In this document: piece after piece, positions 12,343 to 20,621 of the stretch | Numbering within the stretch: position 1 is the first letter of the stretch | How the letters are laid out: each line of letters starts with the position of its first letter | Source of the DNA: Herbaspirillum hiltneri N3 | GTDB lineage: Bacteria > Pseudomonadota > Gammaproteobacteria > Burkholderiales > Burkholderiaceae_D | Assembly (NCBI RefSeq): GCF_001267925.1 | Contig: NZ_CP011409.1 | Coordinates: forward strand, 434,001 to 498,000 | Length of the DNA: 64,000 bases | Direction of reading: 5' to 3' | Notes under the pieces: model-generated | Seen by the model: only the letters and a program-made list of their open reading frames with translations | Database searches by the model: none | Told to the model about the DNA's origin: nothing | Position numbers and translations under genes: made by a program

Positions 12343-13107
12343 TCAGTTCGACCAGCCGCCGTCGATCATATGGATCGCACCGGTGGTGAACGCCGACTCC
12401 TCCGATGCCAGATACAGCGCCAGCGCTGCGACTTCTTCGGCTTTGCCGATGCGGCCCATCGGTTGACGGCCGACGAAAGCCTGGCGCACTTCCGCTTCGC
12501 TCTTGCCGGTTTCCTTGGCCTGGGTGGTGATGCGCTGATTCAACGACGGCGATTCGATGGTGCCCGGGCAGATCGCATTGCAACGAACGCCTTGCGCCAC
12601 GAAGTCGGCCGCAACCGATTTGGTCAGGCCGACCACCGCCGCCTTGCTGGCGCCGTAGGCGAAGCGATTCGCCACGCCCTTGACGCTCGATGCGGCCGAT
12701 GCGATGTTGACGATCGATCCCGACTTCTTCGCCAGCATGCCGGGCAACACTGCGCGGATAGTGTGGAACATGGCCTTGGCGTTCAGGTTGAAGGAGAAAT
12801 CCCAGGCCTTGTCGTCGCAATCCAGGATGTTGCCCGCAGCAACGTAGCCTGCGCAATTGAACAGCACATCGACCGCGCCGATCTTGGCCACCAGCGTCTT
12901 GATCGCGGCGTCGTCGGTCACGTCCAGCAGATGTGTTTCGACGTTGGCTATGCCGGCCAGTTCATCCAGATGCTGCTTGCTGATGTCGGTCGCGATGACG
13001 CGTGCGCCTTCACGTGCAAACAGTTCGACCGACGCGCGGCCGATGCCTTGCGCGGCGGCGGTGATCAGCACGGTTTTGCCGGCCAGGCGTCCTGAGGATT
13101 GCGACAT
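12343..13107 (-). CDS. short-chain dehydrogenase, probable 2-keto-3-deoxy-sugar-acid 4-dehydrogenase
   Basis: A 254-residue classical SDR with an NAD-binding glycine motif (TAAAQGIG, first Gly replaced by Ala), Asp after strand 2 (ATDIS, favouring NAD over NADP), NCAG, a catalytic serine in NIASAASS and [13 protein letters not shown]. SDRs of this type next to FAH-family hydrolases oxidise C4 of 2-keto-3-deoxy acids (the LRA5-like step of non-phosphorylated rhamnose, fucose and pentose routes). As I recall from work on Herbaspirillum huttiense, such an enzyme makes 2,4-diketo-3-deoxypentonate. The start at 13107 has AAAGGAAA upstream. It is 10 bp after the hydrolase gene, hence cotranscribed. 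Substrate is inferred. Confidence 0.85.
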   Translation of the reverse strand: MSQSSGRLAGKTVLITAAAQGIGRASVELFAREGARVIATDISKQHLDELAGIANVETHLLDVTDDAAIKTLVAKIGAVDVLFNCAGYVAAGNILDCDDKAWDFSFNLNAKAMFHTIRAVLPGMLAKKSGSIVNIASAASSVKGVANRFAYGASKAAVVGLTKSVAADFVAQGVRCNAICPGTIESPSLNQRITTQAKETGKSEAEVRQAFVGRQPMGRIGKAEEVAALALYLASEESAFTTGAIHMIDGGWSN

Positions 13108-13117
13108 GTGATTTCCT

Positions 13118-14290
13118 TTAAATGAGTTTGCGTTGTGCGAGATTCTTGAGCAGCGCCGTCAGACCAAATGTCCATGGCGTCACTTTGTCGGTAAAGTTGA
13201 CCTTGTTCACTAGCGCGCCCAGCTTCGGCGTCGCGATCGTGACCACGTCGGCGACCTGGTGGGTAAAACCCTGTCCCGGTCCGAAGCGGTCCTGCGTCGG
13301 CGCGAACATGGTGCCAAGGAACAGCACCAGGCCGTCGGGATACTGGTGATTCGGGCCGATGGCGTGTTCCACCAGGTTCAGCGGATCGCGGCTGATCATC
13401 GACATCGAACTGCTGCCCTTGAGCGTAAAGCCTTCCGTACCATCCACCCGCATTGTAAGTTCGGCACGGCGCACGTCGTCAATTGAAAAGTTTGCATCGA
13501 ACAGGCGAATGAAAGGCCCGACTGCGCACGAAGCGTTGTTGTCCTTGGCTTTGCCCAGCAGCAGGGCGGAGCGACCTTCGAAGTCGCGCAGGTTGACGTC
13601 GTTGCCGAGCGTCGCGCCGAGCGTGGCGCCGCGGCTGTTCACGACCAGCACGATTTCCGGCTCGGGATTGTTCCAGACCGACTTCGGATGGATGCCGACT
13701 TCATCGCCCAGGCCGACCGACGACAGCGGCTGCGCCTTGGTGAAGATTTCGGCGTCGGGACCGATGCCGACTTCCAGGTATTGCGACCAGACATCTTGTT
13801 CCAGCAGCACTTCCTTGAGTTTGGCAGCGCCGTCGGAACCCGGCACCACGCTCGACAGGTTGTCGCCGATCACGGCCGTGATCGCTTTGCGTACCGATTC
13901 TGCCTTGCCGGCGTCGCCGCGCGCCTGCTCTTCGATGACGCGCTCCAGCATGCTGGCGACGAACGTCACGCCGCTGGCCTTGACCGCCTGCAGATCGATC
14001 GGCGCCAGCAGCCATGGACGCGCAGTATCGCGCGTGGCGACGTCGGCGTTGGCCAGCAGGTCTTCCAGCGACGCCAGGCGCGGCGCCTTGGCTTGCGCGA
14101 CCGCCATGGCGGGATTGTCGAGCTCGAGCAACTGGCTCGAAGTCGCTGCGACGGTCGTCAGGTCATACACGCCGTCGGCTTGCACCTTGACCAGAACCGG
14201 ACCGATGCCCGGTTGCCAGATGCGGCCGACCAGCGTTGCTTGCTGGTGATCCTCAGGCAGATGCGCCTGCGTCGTGAATGCGTGTGTCAT
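13118..14290 (-). CDS. FAH-family 2,4-diketo-3-deoxy-acid hydrolase (putative)
   Basis: A 390-residue protein of the fumarylacetoacetate hydrolase superfamily. The metal site is readable: ExE in NNPEPEIVLVVNS and downstream GNDVNLRDFEGRSALLLGKAKD. Long FAH proteins of this kind sit beside UxaA-type dehydratases and SDRs and cleave acylpyruvates; here the expected reaction is 5-hydroxy-2,4-dioxopentanoate to pyruvate plus glycolate. Another possibility within the fold is a dehydratase acting on 2-keto-3-deoxy acids. The start at 14290 is preceded by GGAG; the longer in-frame start adds nine unconserved residues. Middle gene of the enzyme block. Confidence 0.83.
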   Translation of the reverse strand: MTHAFTTQAHLPEDHQQATLVGRIWQPGIGPVLVKVQADGVYDLTTVAATSSQLLELDNPAMAVAQAKAPRLASLEDLLANADVATRDTARPWLLAPIDLQAVKASGVTFVASMLERVIEEQARGDAGKAESVRKAITAVIGDNLSSVVPGSDGAAKLKEVLLEQDVWSQYLEVGIGPDAEIFTKAQPLSSVGLGDEVGIHPKSVWNNPEPEIVLVVNSRGATLGATLGNDVNLRDFEGRSALLLGKAKDNNASCAVGPFIRLFDANFSIDDVRRAELTMRVDGTEGFTLKGSSSMSMISRDPLNLVEHAIGPNHQYPDGLVLFLGTMFAPTQDRFGPGQGFTHQVADVVTIATPKLGALVNKVNFTDKVTPWTFGLTALLKNLAQRKLI

Positions 14291-14484
14291 GCGTGCTCCA
14301 ATGAGAGTCAGGGACAATGCTGAAATGAGTGCGAGAAAATGCTTGCGAAATACTGAGAGATGTTGAGAGATGCTTCAAGACGCGCGATCGGCATTGCTTG
14401 AAGCATGTCGCAATCCCTCGATGGAAAAACTGCCGCCGGCAAAACCGGCGCCGGCGACAGTAAAGAGGAAAAACGATCGGGCGA

Positions 14485-16020
14485 TCAGGTATAAACGCCG
14501 GTATGCCAGGGCACGAATTCATCCTGGCCGTAGCCATGCAATTCGCTCTTGGTTTTCTTGCCCGACGCGGTGTCGAGGATCATCTGGAAGAACCTGGCGC
14601 CGATCTCCTGCGGCGTGGCCAGACCGTCGGCGATCTCGCCGCAGTTGATGTCCATGTCTTCTTCCTGGCGCTGCCACAATGCCGTGTTGGTCGCCAGTTT
14701 CAACGATGGCGACGGCGCGCAGCCGTACGCCGATCCGCGGCCGGTCGTGAAGCAGATCATGTTGGCGCCGCCGGCGACTTGCCCGGTTGCGGAGATGGGA
14801 TCGTAGCCTGGCGTGTCCATGAAGACGAAGCCCTTGGCCGTTACCGTCTCCGCATACTTGTAGACATCCACCAGATTGGAAGTGCCGCCCTTGGCGACGG
14901 CTCCCAGCGATTTTTCCAGGATGGTCGTCAGGCCGCCCGCCTTGTTGCCAGCAGACGGATTGTTGTTCATCTCGGCGCCGTTCCTGGCGCAATATTCTTC
15001 CCACCAGGCGATGCGCGCCAGCAGCTTCTCGCCGACTTCCGACGACACTGCGCGGCGGGTCAGCAAGTGTTCCGCACCGTAGATTTCCGGTGTTTCCGAC
15101 AGGATCGCGGTGCCGCCATGCCTGACCAGCAAGTCGACCGCCGCACCCAGCGCCGGATTGGCGGTAATGCCGGAATAGCCGTCCGAGCCGCCGCATTGCA
15201 GACCCAGCGTCAGATGGCTGGCCGGAACCGGTTCGCGCTTGACGTTGTTGGCGGCGGGCAGCATCTTCTTGATCTTTTCGATGCCCAGCGCCACGGTCTT
15301 GGCGGTGCCGCCGGTGCTCTGGATCGTGAAGGTGTGGAAGTACTCGTTCTCTTTCAGGTTGTGCGCTTCCAGCAGGCCGGAGATCTGGTTGGTTTCGCAA
15401 CCGAGACCGACGATCAGCACCGCCGCAAAGTTCGGATGCTTGGCGTAACCAGCCAGCGTACGGCGCAGCATCGCCAGCGGTTCGCCTTCCGAGTCGACCG
15501 CGCAGCCCAGGCCGTGAGTCAGCGCGACAATGCCGTCGATGTTGGGGAAGTCAGCCAACGCTTCCGGATGGATGTCGCGGCGGAAGTAATCCGCAATCGC
15601 GCGCGCGGCGGTAGCCGAGCAGTTCACCGAGGTCAGTACGCCGATGTAATTGCGCGTGGCGACGCGGCCGTCCGGGCGCTTGATGCCGAGGAAGGTGGCA
15701 GGCGCATCGACATAGTCGACAGGCTTGAAGTCGGCGCCGAAGGAGTGCTCGCGCGAAAACTCCGCCATGGCCAGATTGTGCGTGTGCACGTGCTGACCCG
15801 GCTCGATGGCTTGGCTGGCGGTGCCGATGATTTGCCCGTAGCGCTTGATCGGCTGGCCGGCGGCGATGGCGCGTGTCGCCATCTTGTGCCCGGCAGGGAT
15901 CAGCGCCGCGACCCGCAGGCCGTTCTCTTCTTCGAGAATGGTGCCGGTGATCAGCTGGCGGCGCGCAATGACAACATCATCGACAGGATTCAATCGGATG
16001 ACAGGAGAAATAGGTTTCAT
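14485..16020 (-). CDS. UxaA/GarD-family sugar-acid dehydratase
   Basis: A 511-residue altronate/galactarate dehydratase-type enzyme that removes water from C2-C3 of an aldonic or aldaric acid. An N-terminal SAF domain (about residues 10-85) is followed by the large dehydratase domain with RPDGRVATRNYIGVL, TSVNCSATAA, THGLGCAVDSEG, VGLGCETNQ, GLQCGGSDGYSGITANP, MDTPGYDP and TTGRGSAYGCAPSPSLK. The conserved Cys and His residues fit an iron-dependent enzyme. Galactarate or altronate are the textbook substrates, but the neighbouring SDR, FAH hydrolase and AraD1-type genes match a pentonate cluster in which, to my recollection, this family member is a D-arabinonate dehydratase. ATG at 16020 with GAGATC upstream is preferred. 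Confidence 0.87.
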   Translation of the reverse strand: MKPISPVIRLNPVDDVVIARRQLITGTILEEENGLRVAALIPAGHKMATRAIAAGQPIKRYGQIIGTASQAIEPGQHVHTHNLAMAEFSREHSFGADFKPVDYVDAPATFLGIKRPDGRVATRNYIGVLTSVNCSATAARAIADYFRRDIHPEALADFPNIDGIVALTHGLGCAVDSEGEPLAMLRRTLAGYAKHPNFAAVLIVGLGCETNQISGLLEAHNLKENEYFHTFTIQSTGGTAKTVALGIEKIKKMLPAANNVKREPVPASHLTLGLQCGGSDGYSGITANPALGAAVDLLVRHGGTAILSETPEIYGAEHLLTRRAVSSEVGEKLLARIAWWEEYCARNGAEMNNNPSAGNKAGGLTTILEKSLGAVAKGGTSNLVDVYKYAETVTAKGFVFMDTPGYDPISATGQVAGGANMICFTTGRGSAYGCAPSPSLKLATNTALWQRQEEDMDINCGEIADGLATPQEIGARFFQMILDTASGKKTKSELHGYGQDEFVPWHTGVYT

Positions 16021-16138
16021 GATGATCTCGGTAAAAATCGGCAAATATCGGCAGCGGTGAATGTCATGCCGGCCGACGCACTGCCAGGCAGCGGCGTCGG
16101 CCGTGGTGCATGTTGCTGCTCACGTAATGCGTGCTTAC

Positions 16139-16945
16139 TTACTTCGCTGCAAATTGCGCCAGGTCAGGCATCGGCGCGCCGACCCATTGCTGATAGATCT
16201 GACCGAGGCGGCCGTTCTTGGTGTTGGCGTCGACCCAGGCGTTCAGCCATTTTTGCAGTTCAGGTTCGTTTTGGCGGATGCCGATGGCGTAAGGGATATC
16301 CTTGATCGCGAACTTTGTCTCCAGGCCCTTGGACGGATTCTGGCGAGCGATTGCGGCAGCCAGCGCATTCGGTGTGCACAGACCGTCGACCTGGCCCGAT
16401 ACGACGGCAGCGGTCACGGTGGCGTCATCGTCAAAGCGCACGATGGTGGCGCCCTTCGGAGCCAGCGGCGTGAGCAGGGAATCCTGCATGTTGCCGCGCA
16501 CGACGGCGATGCGCTTGCCGTTCAGATCGGCCAGGCTCTTGATGGCGGTGCCCTTCGGTGCAGCGACAACGAATTGCGATGCGCCGTACGGATGCGTGAA
16601 GGAGATGACCTTGGCGCGTTCAGGCGTGATACTGAACGTGGCGATGACCATGTCGGCCTTGCCGGTCATCAGGAAGGGCACGCGGTTCGGGCCGGTGACT
16701 TGCACGATTTCCAGTTCCACGCCCAAGTCCTTGGCCAGCGCGCGTGCTGTTTCCACGTCCGAACCCTGCGGTTCCAGCTTGGCGTTGGTCATGCCGAACG
16801 GCGGCGCGCCGAGGTCGACGGCGATCAGCACTTTCTTGCGCGCCTTGATGTCGGCCAGCGTGTCAGCGTGGACGATCTGGGCGAAGCAGGCCAGGCCGAG
16901 CATGACAGCAGCGGCTTTTTTGGTGAAATTGGATAAAGTTTTCAT
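16139..16945 (-). CDS. ABC transporter periplasmic substrate-binding protein (polar amino acid type fold)
   Basis: A 268-residue class II solute-binding protein with a signal peptide ending FAQIVHA at about residue 27. The family-3 pattern is visible: LGAPPFGM near the N-terminus, DVETARALAKDLGVELEIV, NRVPFLMTGKADMV and SITPERAKVISFTHPY. By sequence this family usually binds amino acids. Its place inside a sugar-acid catabolic block suggests that this one binds a carboxylated ligand such as a sugar acid, but that is inference. AGGAGA ribosome-binding site before 16945. Confidence 0.9.
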   Translation of the reverse strand: MKTLSNFTKKAAAVMLGLACFAQIVHADTLADIKARKKVLIAVDLGAPPFGMTNAKLEPQGSDVETARALAKDLGVELEIVQVTGPNRVPFLMTGKADMVIATFSITPERAKVISFTHPYGASQFVVAAPKGTAIKSLADLNGKRIAVVRGNMQDSLLTPLAPKGATIVRFDDDATVTAAVVSGQVDGLCTPNALAAAIARQNPSKGLETKFAIKDIPYAIGIRQNEPELQKWLNAWVDANTKNGRLGQIYQQWVGAPMPDLAQFAAK

Positions 16946-17009
16946 GTTGTCTCCTGAGATATCGATTGTTACTGCAAGGTGGTGAAACTATTTTGTACGG
17001 ACCGGGAAA

Positions 17010-17744
17010 TTACAACTCGCTGCTGACGAACTTCGCCAGTTCAGCGGTCTTGGGATTGGTGAACAGTTCGTCCGGCGGTCCCATTTCCCAGACTTTTCCC
17101 TGATGCATGAACACCAGCACATCCGCCAGTTTGCGCGCGAACGCCATTTCATGCGTGACCAGCACCATGGTCATGCCTTGCTTGGACAAGTCTTCCATGA
17201 CCTTCAATACTTCGCCGGTCAGTTCCGGATCGAGCGCCGACGTCACTTCGTCGAACAGCATCAGTTCCGGCGCCATCGCCAGCGAACGGGCAATCGCCAC
17301 ACGCTGCGCCTGGCCGCCGGAGAGTTGCTCCGGATAGGCTTCCTTCTTGGCCTCCAGACCAACCAGCGTCAGCACATTGTGCGCGATTTTCTTCGCCTCT
17401 GCTGTCGCCATCTTCTTAATGGTCGTCAGCGCCAGCGTAATGTTGCGCTCCACCGTCACGTGCGGGAACAGGTTGTAGCTCTGGAACACGATGCCGACCT
17501 GCTTGCGCAGTTCGCGCAGGTTGAGCTTGTCCGGATGATGGATATCGTGGCCGCAGACATTGATGTCGCCGGAATCGATGCGTTCGAGTCCGTTGAGGCA
17601 ACGCAGCAAGGTGCTCTTGCCCGATCCGCTGCGGCCGATGATCGCAACCATCTGGCCCTTCTGCACATCCAGCGAGACGCCGTTCAACACCTTGTTCGTG
17701 CCGAAGCTCTTGTGCAGATTGTTGATGCTAACGATTGCTGACAT
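17010..17744 (-). CDS. ABC transporter ATP-binding protein (GlnQ type)
   Basis: A 244-residue cytoplasmic ATPase. Walker A GRSGSGKST, Q-loop IVFQSYNLFPH, signature LSGGQAQRVAIARS, Walker B ELMLFDEVTSALDPE and switch histidine in LVTHEMAFA are all intact, so the protein should be active. It energises the adjacent permease pair. The start overlaps the upstream permease's end by 17 bp, indicating translational coupling. Confidence 0.94.
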   Translation of the reverse strand: MSAIVSINNLHKSFGTNKVLNGVSLDVQKGQMVAIIGRSGSGKSTLLRCLNGLERIDSGDINVCGHDIHHPDKLNLRELRKQVGIVFQSYNLFPHVTVERNITLALTTIKKMATAEAKKIAHNVLTLVGLEAKKEAYPEQLSGGQAQRVAIARSLAMAPELMLFDEVTSALDPELTGEVLKVMEDLSKQGMTMVLVTHEMAFARKLADVLVFMHQGKVWEMGPPDELFTNPKTAELAKFVSSEL

Positions 17745-18378
17745 TCAATTTCCTTTCAAAGTGCTTGCTCAGCGCCGACAGCGGATAGCAGAGACAAAAA
17801 TAAATCAGGGCTACGCAGCCGAACACGGTGAACGGCTGGAAAGTCGAGTTGTTGATGATCTGGCCGGCGCGCGACAGATCGACGAAGCCGATCACCGAGG
17901 CCAGCGAGGTGTTCTTGACGATCTGCACCATGAAACCGACGGTCGGCGGAATGGCGATCTTGAACGCCTGCGGCAGGATCACCTTCTGCAATTGCTCGAA
18001 GCGGTTGAAGCCAAGGCATTCCGACGCTTCCCACTGCGTTTTCGGCACGGCTTGGATGCAACCGCGCCAGATTTCACCAAGGAAGGCGGCGCAGTACACC
18101 GCAAAAGAAATCCCGGCGGCTACCAGCGGCGACAGCTTGAAGCCCGCAATCGCCAGGCCGAAATAAGCTACGAACAGGATCACCAGCAACGGGATCCCCT
18201 GCACGATCTGGATGTACCAGCTCGCGATGCTGCGCAGCGTCTTGTTGGGAGATACGCGCCAGAGCGCGATCACGAAGCCGGCCACGCCACCGAAGACGAA
18301 CGCTACCAGCGACAGGACGATGGTCCAGACCGCAGCCTGCAGCAGGTATTCGACGTGTAAAAAGGTAAATGAGGTCAC
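17728..18378 (-). CDS. ABC transporter permease (HisM/GlnP type)
   Basis: A 216-residue inner-membrane permease with about five hydrophobic segments. The EAA loop is seen in EASECLGFNRFEQLQKVILPQA (read in parts: SECLGFNRF then VILPQAFKIAIPP). The start is GTG at 18378 with AAGGAGAGAG upstream. It pairs with the following permease gene as a heterodimer. Confidence 0.92.
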   Translation of the reverse strand: MTSFTFLHVEYLLQAAVWTIVLSLVAFVFGGVAGFVIALWRVSPNKTLRSIASWYIQIVQGIPLLVILFVAYFGLAIAGFKLSPLVAAGISFAVYCAAFLGEIWRGCIQAVPKTQWEASECLGFNRFEQLQKVILPQAFKIAIPPTVGFMVQIVKNTSLASVIGFVDLSRAGQIINNSTFQPFTVFGCVALIYFCLCYPLSALSKHFERKLNVSNR

Positions 18379-18387
18379 GCTCTCTCC

Positions 18388-19071
18388 TTACAGATTGGTG
18401 CCGAGTTTGCGCTTGCGCACAAACGCTGTCTTCCCGACCAGCCAGAAGGCAGCGCGGAACAGGAAGGACAAGGCCAGATAGGCGACGGCAATCACCACAT
18501 ACACTTCAAAGCTGCGGAAGGTTTCCGACTGCACCAGGTTGGCGGTGGCGGTCAGTTCTTCGGCAGAGATCTGCGAGGTGATGCTCGATGCCAGCATCAG
18601 CAGGATGAATTGGCTGGTCAGCGACGGATAGACGCGTTCCACCGCAGGCAGCAGCACTACATGCCAGTAGACATGGAACTTCGACATGCCCAGGCATTCG
18701 GCCGCTTCGATCTGGCCGGGGTGGATGGAGTTGATGCCGGCGCGCATGATTTCAGCGGTATAGGCGCCGACGTTGACGGTCAGCGCGATCACGGCGGCGG
18801 TTTCCGCGGTCAGTCGCAAGCCGATGCTCGCCAGGCCGAAATAGACCAGGAACACCTGCACCAGCAGCGGCGTATTGCGGATGATCTCGACGTAAGTCTT
18901 GACCAGCGCCTGCAGCAGCCAGCTCTTGCTCTTGAAGGCGATGGCGCACAGAGTGCCGACCACAAAACCCAATACGATGGAAAGCGCGGACAACTGTACC
19001 GTCAGCCAGGCACCTTCGAGCAAACGGGGCCAGTTGACGAACACGCTCATGAAATCAAAGGTGTAATGCAT
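18388..19071 (-). CDS. ABC transporter permease (HisQ/GlnP type)
   Basis: A 227-residue inner-membrane permease. TM segments alternate with the EAA motif (IEAAECLGMSKFHVY then VVLLPAVERVYPSL) and the N-terminal IRNTPLLVQVFLVYFG element typical of polar amino-acid importers. It ends nine bases before the second permease's start codon. The 327-bp gap upstream separates the transporter from the AraD1-type gene and may hold an internal promoter. Confidence 0.92.
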   Translation of the reverse strand: MHYTFDFMSVFVNWPRLLEGAWLTVQLSALSIVLGFVVGTLCAIAFKSKSWLLQALVKTYVEIIRNTPLLVQVFLVYFGLASIGLRLTAETAAVIALTVNVGAYTAEIMRAGINSIHPGQIEAAECLGMSKFHVYWHVVLLPAVERVYPSLTSQFILLMLASSITSQISAEELTATANLVQSETFRSFEVYVVIAVAYLALSFLFRAAFWLVGKTAFVRKRKLGTNL

Positions 19072-19122
19072 GAAGTCTCCAGAAGTCTTCGGGACGGTGA
19101 CCGATTCCAGGAAGCCGGGGAA

Positions 19123-19215
19123 TCAGGCTGCGATCCAAAGCATGGATGGAATTGCAGATGGAACAGGGGATGCCGGCGTCGCGAGGACGCATGCCGGATG
19201 GAAGTGCTTTTGCAT
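19123..19215 (-). CDS. possible 30-residue leader peptide upstream of the ABC importer
   Basis: ATG at 19215 follows a good AGGAGA ribosome-binding site at the usual distance and reads 30 codons to a TGA ending at 19123. The peptide (beginning MQKHFHPACVLATP) is proline- and alanine-rich, with no recognisable domain or membrane helix. Its early codons overlap a hairpin of complementary GGCATGCGTC/GACGCCGGC segments. It could be a translated leader controlling the importer, or chance; there is no codon-usage evidence for a conserved protein. Confidence 0.25.
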   Translation of the reverse strand: MQKHFHPACVLATPASPVPSAIPSMLWIAA

Positions 19216-19397
19216 TGCTGGGTCTCCTTGCTAGGGCCTGGCGCGGGACCGGGAATGTCCGCTACGCAAGACCGTTCACTATCGTGATGCACTCTGCGGA
19301 TCGAATGTCCGGTCTGCAGAGCGTATCGGCAATCGCCTCTTGATGGGCGCTTTTCTGTTGGTGAAAAACTAAATTCCTGAAACTTGCTAGCCGCCGA

Positions 19398-20393
19398 TCA
19401 AAGTATTTTGATGCCGTCGATGGCAACGCGTGATTGTTCGCGCGCGATGCCGTTGACCAATGGCTCGCCGAAATCAGGCAGGCTGATTTCGAAGGTGTCG
19501 CCCAGTTGAGTACGTACGCCATCGGCAAACGACAGCGTCGCAGTGCCGAAGAAATGCACGTGGATATCGCCCGGGCGCAGGAACTGGTTGTACTTGAAAT
19601 GGTGGTATTCCAGGTTCTCGATGGCGTGGCACATGTTGTCCTGGCCGGAGAGGAATTCCTTCTCCCAGATCACGCGGCCGTCGCGGCGGATGCGGCTCAT
19701 GCCGACCAGATTGGCGGGCAGCTCGCCGACCAGCAGTTCCGGACCGAAGGAACAGTAGCGCAGTTTCGAGTGCGCCAGGTACAGGTAATTCTTGCGCTCG
19801 ACCACGTGATCCGAGAACTCGTTGCCGATAGCGAAACCGAGGCGATGCGGCTGGCCGTCGTCGCCGATGATATACAGGCCGGTCAATTCAGGCTCTTCGC
19901 CGGCGTCTTCGGCAAACTCCGGCATCGGGAAGGGCGCGCCCGGATTGACGACGATAGCGCCGTCGCCCTTGTAGAACCACTCCGGCTGTGCGCCGATCTT
20001 GCCGCGACCCGGACGTCCGCCTTCCAGACCCCACTTGAACATGCGCATGGTGTCGGTCATTGCGCTTTCGTCGTCGTCCAGCTTCTGGTGCATCTTGTCG
20101 CGCGTGGAGGCGCTGCCCAGATGGGTCAGGCCGGTGCCGGACACCAGGCAGTGCGCCGGGTCTGCATGGTCCAGCGGCGCCAGGATGCGGTTTTCTTTCA
20201 GGATTGCAGCGTAGTCTTCCTGGGTATTGCTGTTGAGCAGTTGCGCCTGGCGCTCCAGCGAATTGCCTTCGGCAATCGCCAGCAGGGCCAGTTCATGCAT
20301 GGTGCCGACCTGGGAAACCACGTTGATGGCCTTGCCGCACACGATGCCGACTTTGCGGCTGCCCTGGCGGTCTTCGAATTGAATCAGTCTCAC
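19398..20393 (-). CDS. AraD1/GguC-family protein, probable 2-keto-3-deoxy sugar-acid dehydratase
   Basis: A 331-residue FAH-fold protein of the AraD1 (formerly GguC) group, whose studied members act on 2-keto-3-deoxy pentonates, making 2-oxoglutarate semialdehyde. Metal-site elements visible: ExE in GEEPELTGLYIIGDDG, GFAIGNEFSDHVVERKNY, and the family signature SGTGLTHLGSASTRDKMH. Start is GTG at 20393 with GGAGAC before it. First gene of the minus-strand cluster and directly divergent from the LysR gene. With the separate FAH hydrolase and SDR downstream, the cluster holds two alternative fates for the keto-deoxy acid. Confidence 0.87.
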   Translation of the reverse strand: MRLIQFEDRQGSRKVGIVCGKAINVVSQVGTMHELALLAIAEGNSLERQAQLLNSNTQEDYAAILKENRILAPLDHADPAHCLVSGTGLTHLGSASTRDKMHQKLDDDESAMTDTMRMFKWGLEGGRPGRGKIGAQPEWFYKGDGAIVVNPGAPFPMPEFAEDAGEEPELTGLYIIGDDGQPHRLGFAIGNEFSDHVVERKNYLYLAHSKLRYCSFGPELLVGELPANLVGMSRIRRDGRVIWEKEFLSGQDNMCHAIENLEYHHFKYNQFLRPGDIHVHFFGTATLSFADGVRTQLGDTFEISLPDFGEPLVNGIAREQSRVAIDGIKIL

Positions 20394-20411
20394 GTTGTCT
20401 CCGATGTTGAT

Positions 20412-20541
20412 ATGGAGACATCCGGCGATGGCGCCGCGCGCATCGGATGCTGTGGCGCAGCACAGGCGCCGGCAGGTCGAATCGATTGCAGGCAGTTGCT
20501 GTCAGCAACGGCGCTCAGATCAATTTCGCCAATGTCTCCAT
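20412..20541. promoter_or_regulatory. divergent control region with palindrome and distant inverted repeat
   Basis: GTTGCTG-T-CAGCAAC at 20495-20509 is a perfect 15-bp dyad, a good LysR-type operator candidate. Separately, ATGGAGACAT (20412-20421) and its exact complement ATGTCTCCAT (20532-20541) flank it about 110 bp apart, next to the two divergent genes. Confidence 0.5.
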
Positions 20542-20621
20542 GAAATTATTCACATCCTCCCGAGTATGGATGCGTTAGCATTATGTTTTTGCCGGACAAA
20601 ATATAAGAGGCTTCCCTAACG

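Noticed and set aside
14503..16305. 600-residue plus-strand frame over the UxaA-type gene
   Set aside because: Shadow of the minus-strand dehydratase; low-complexity, no ribosome-binding site.
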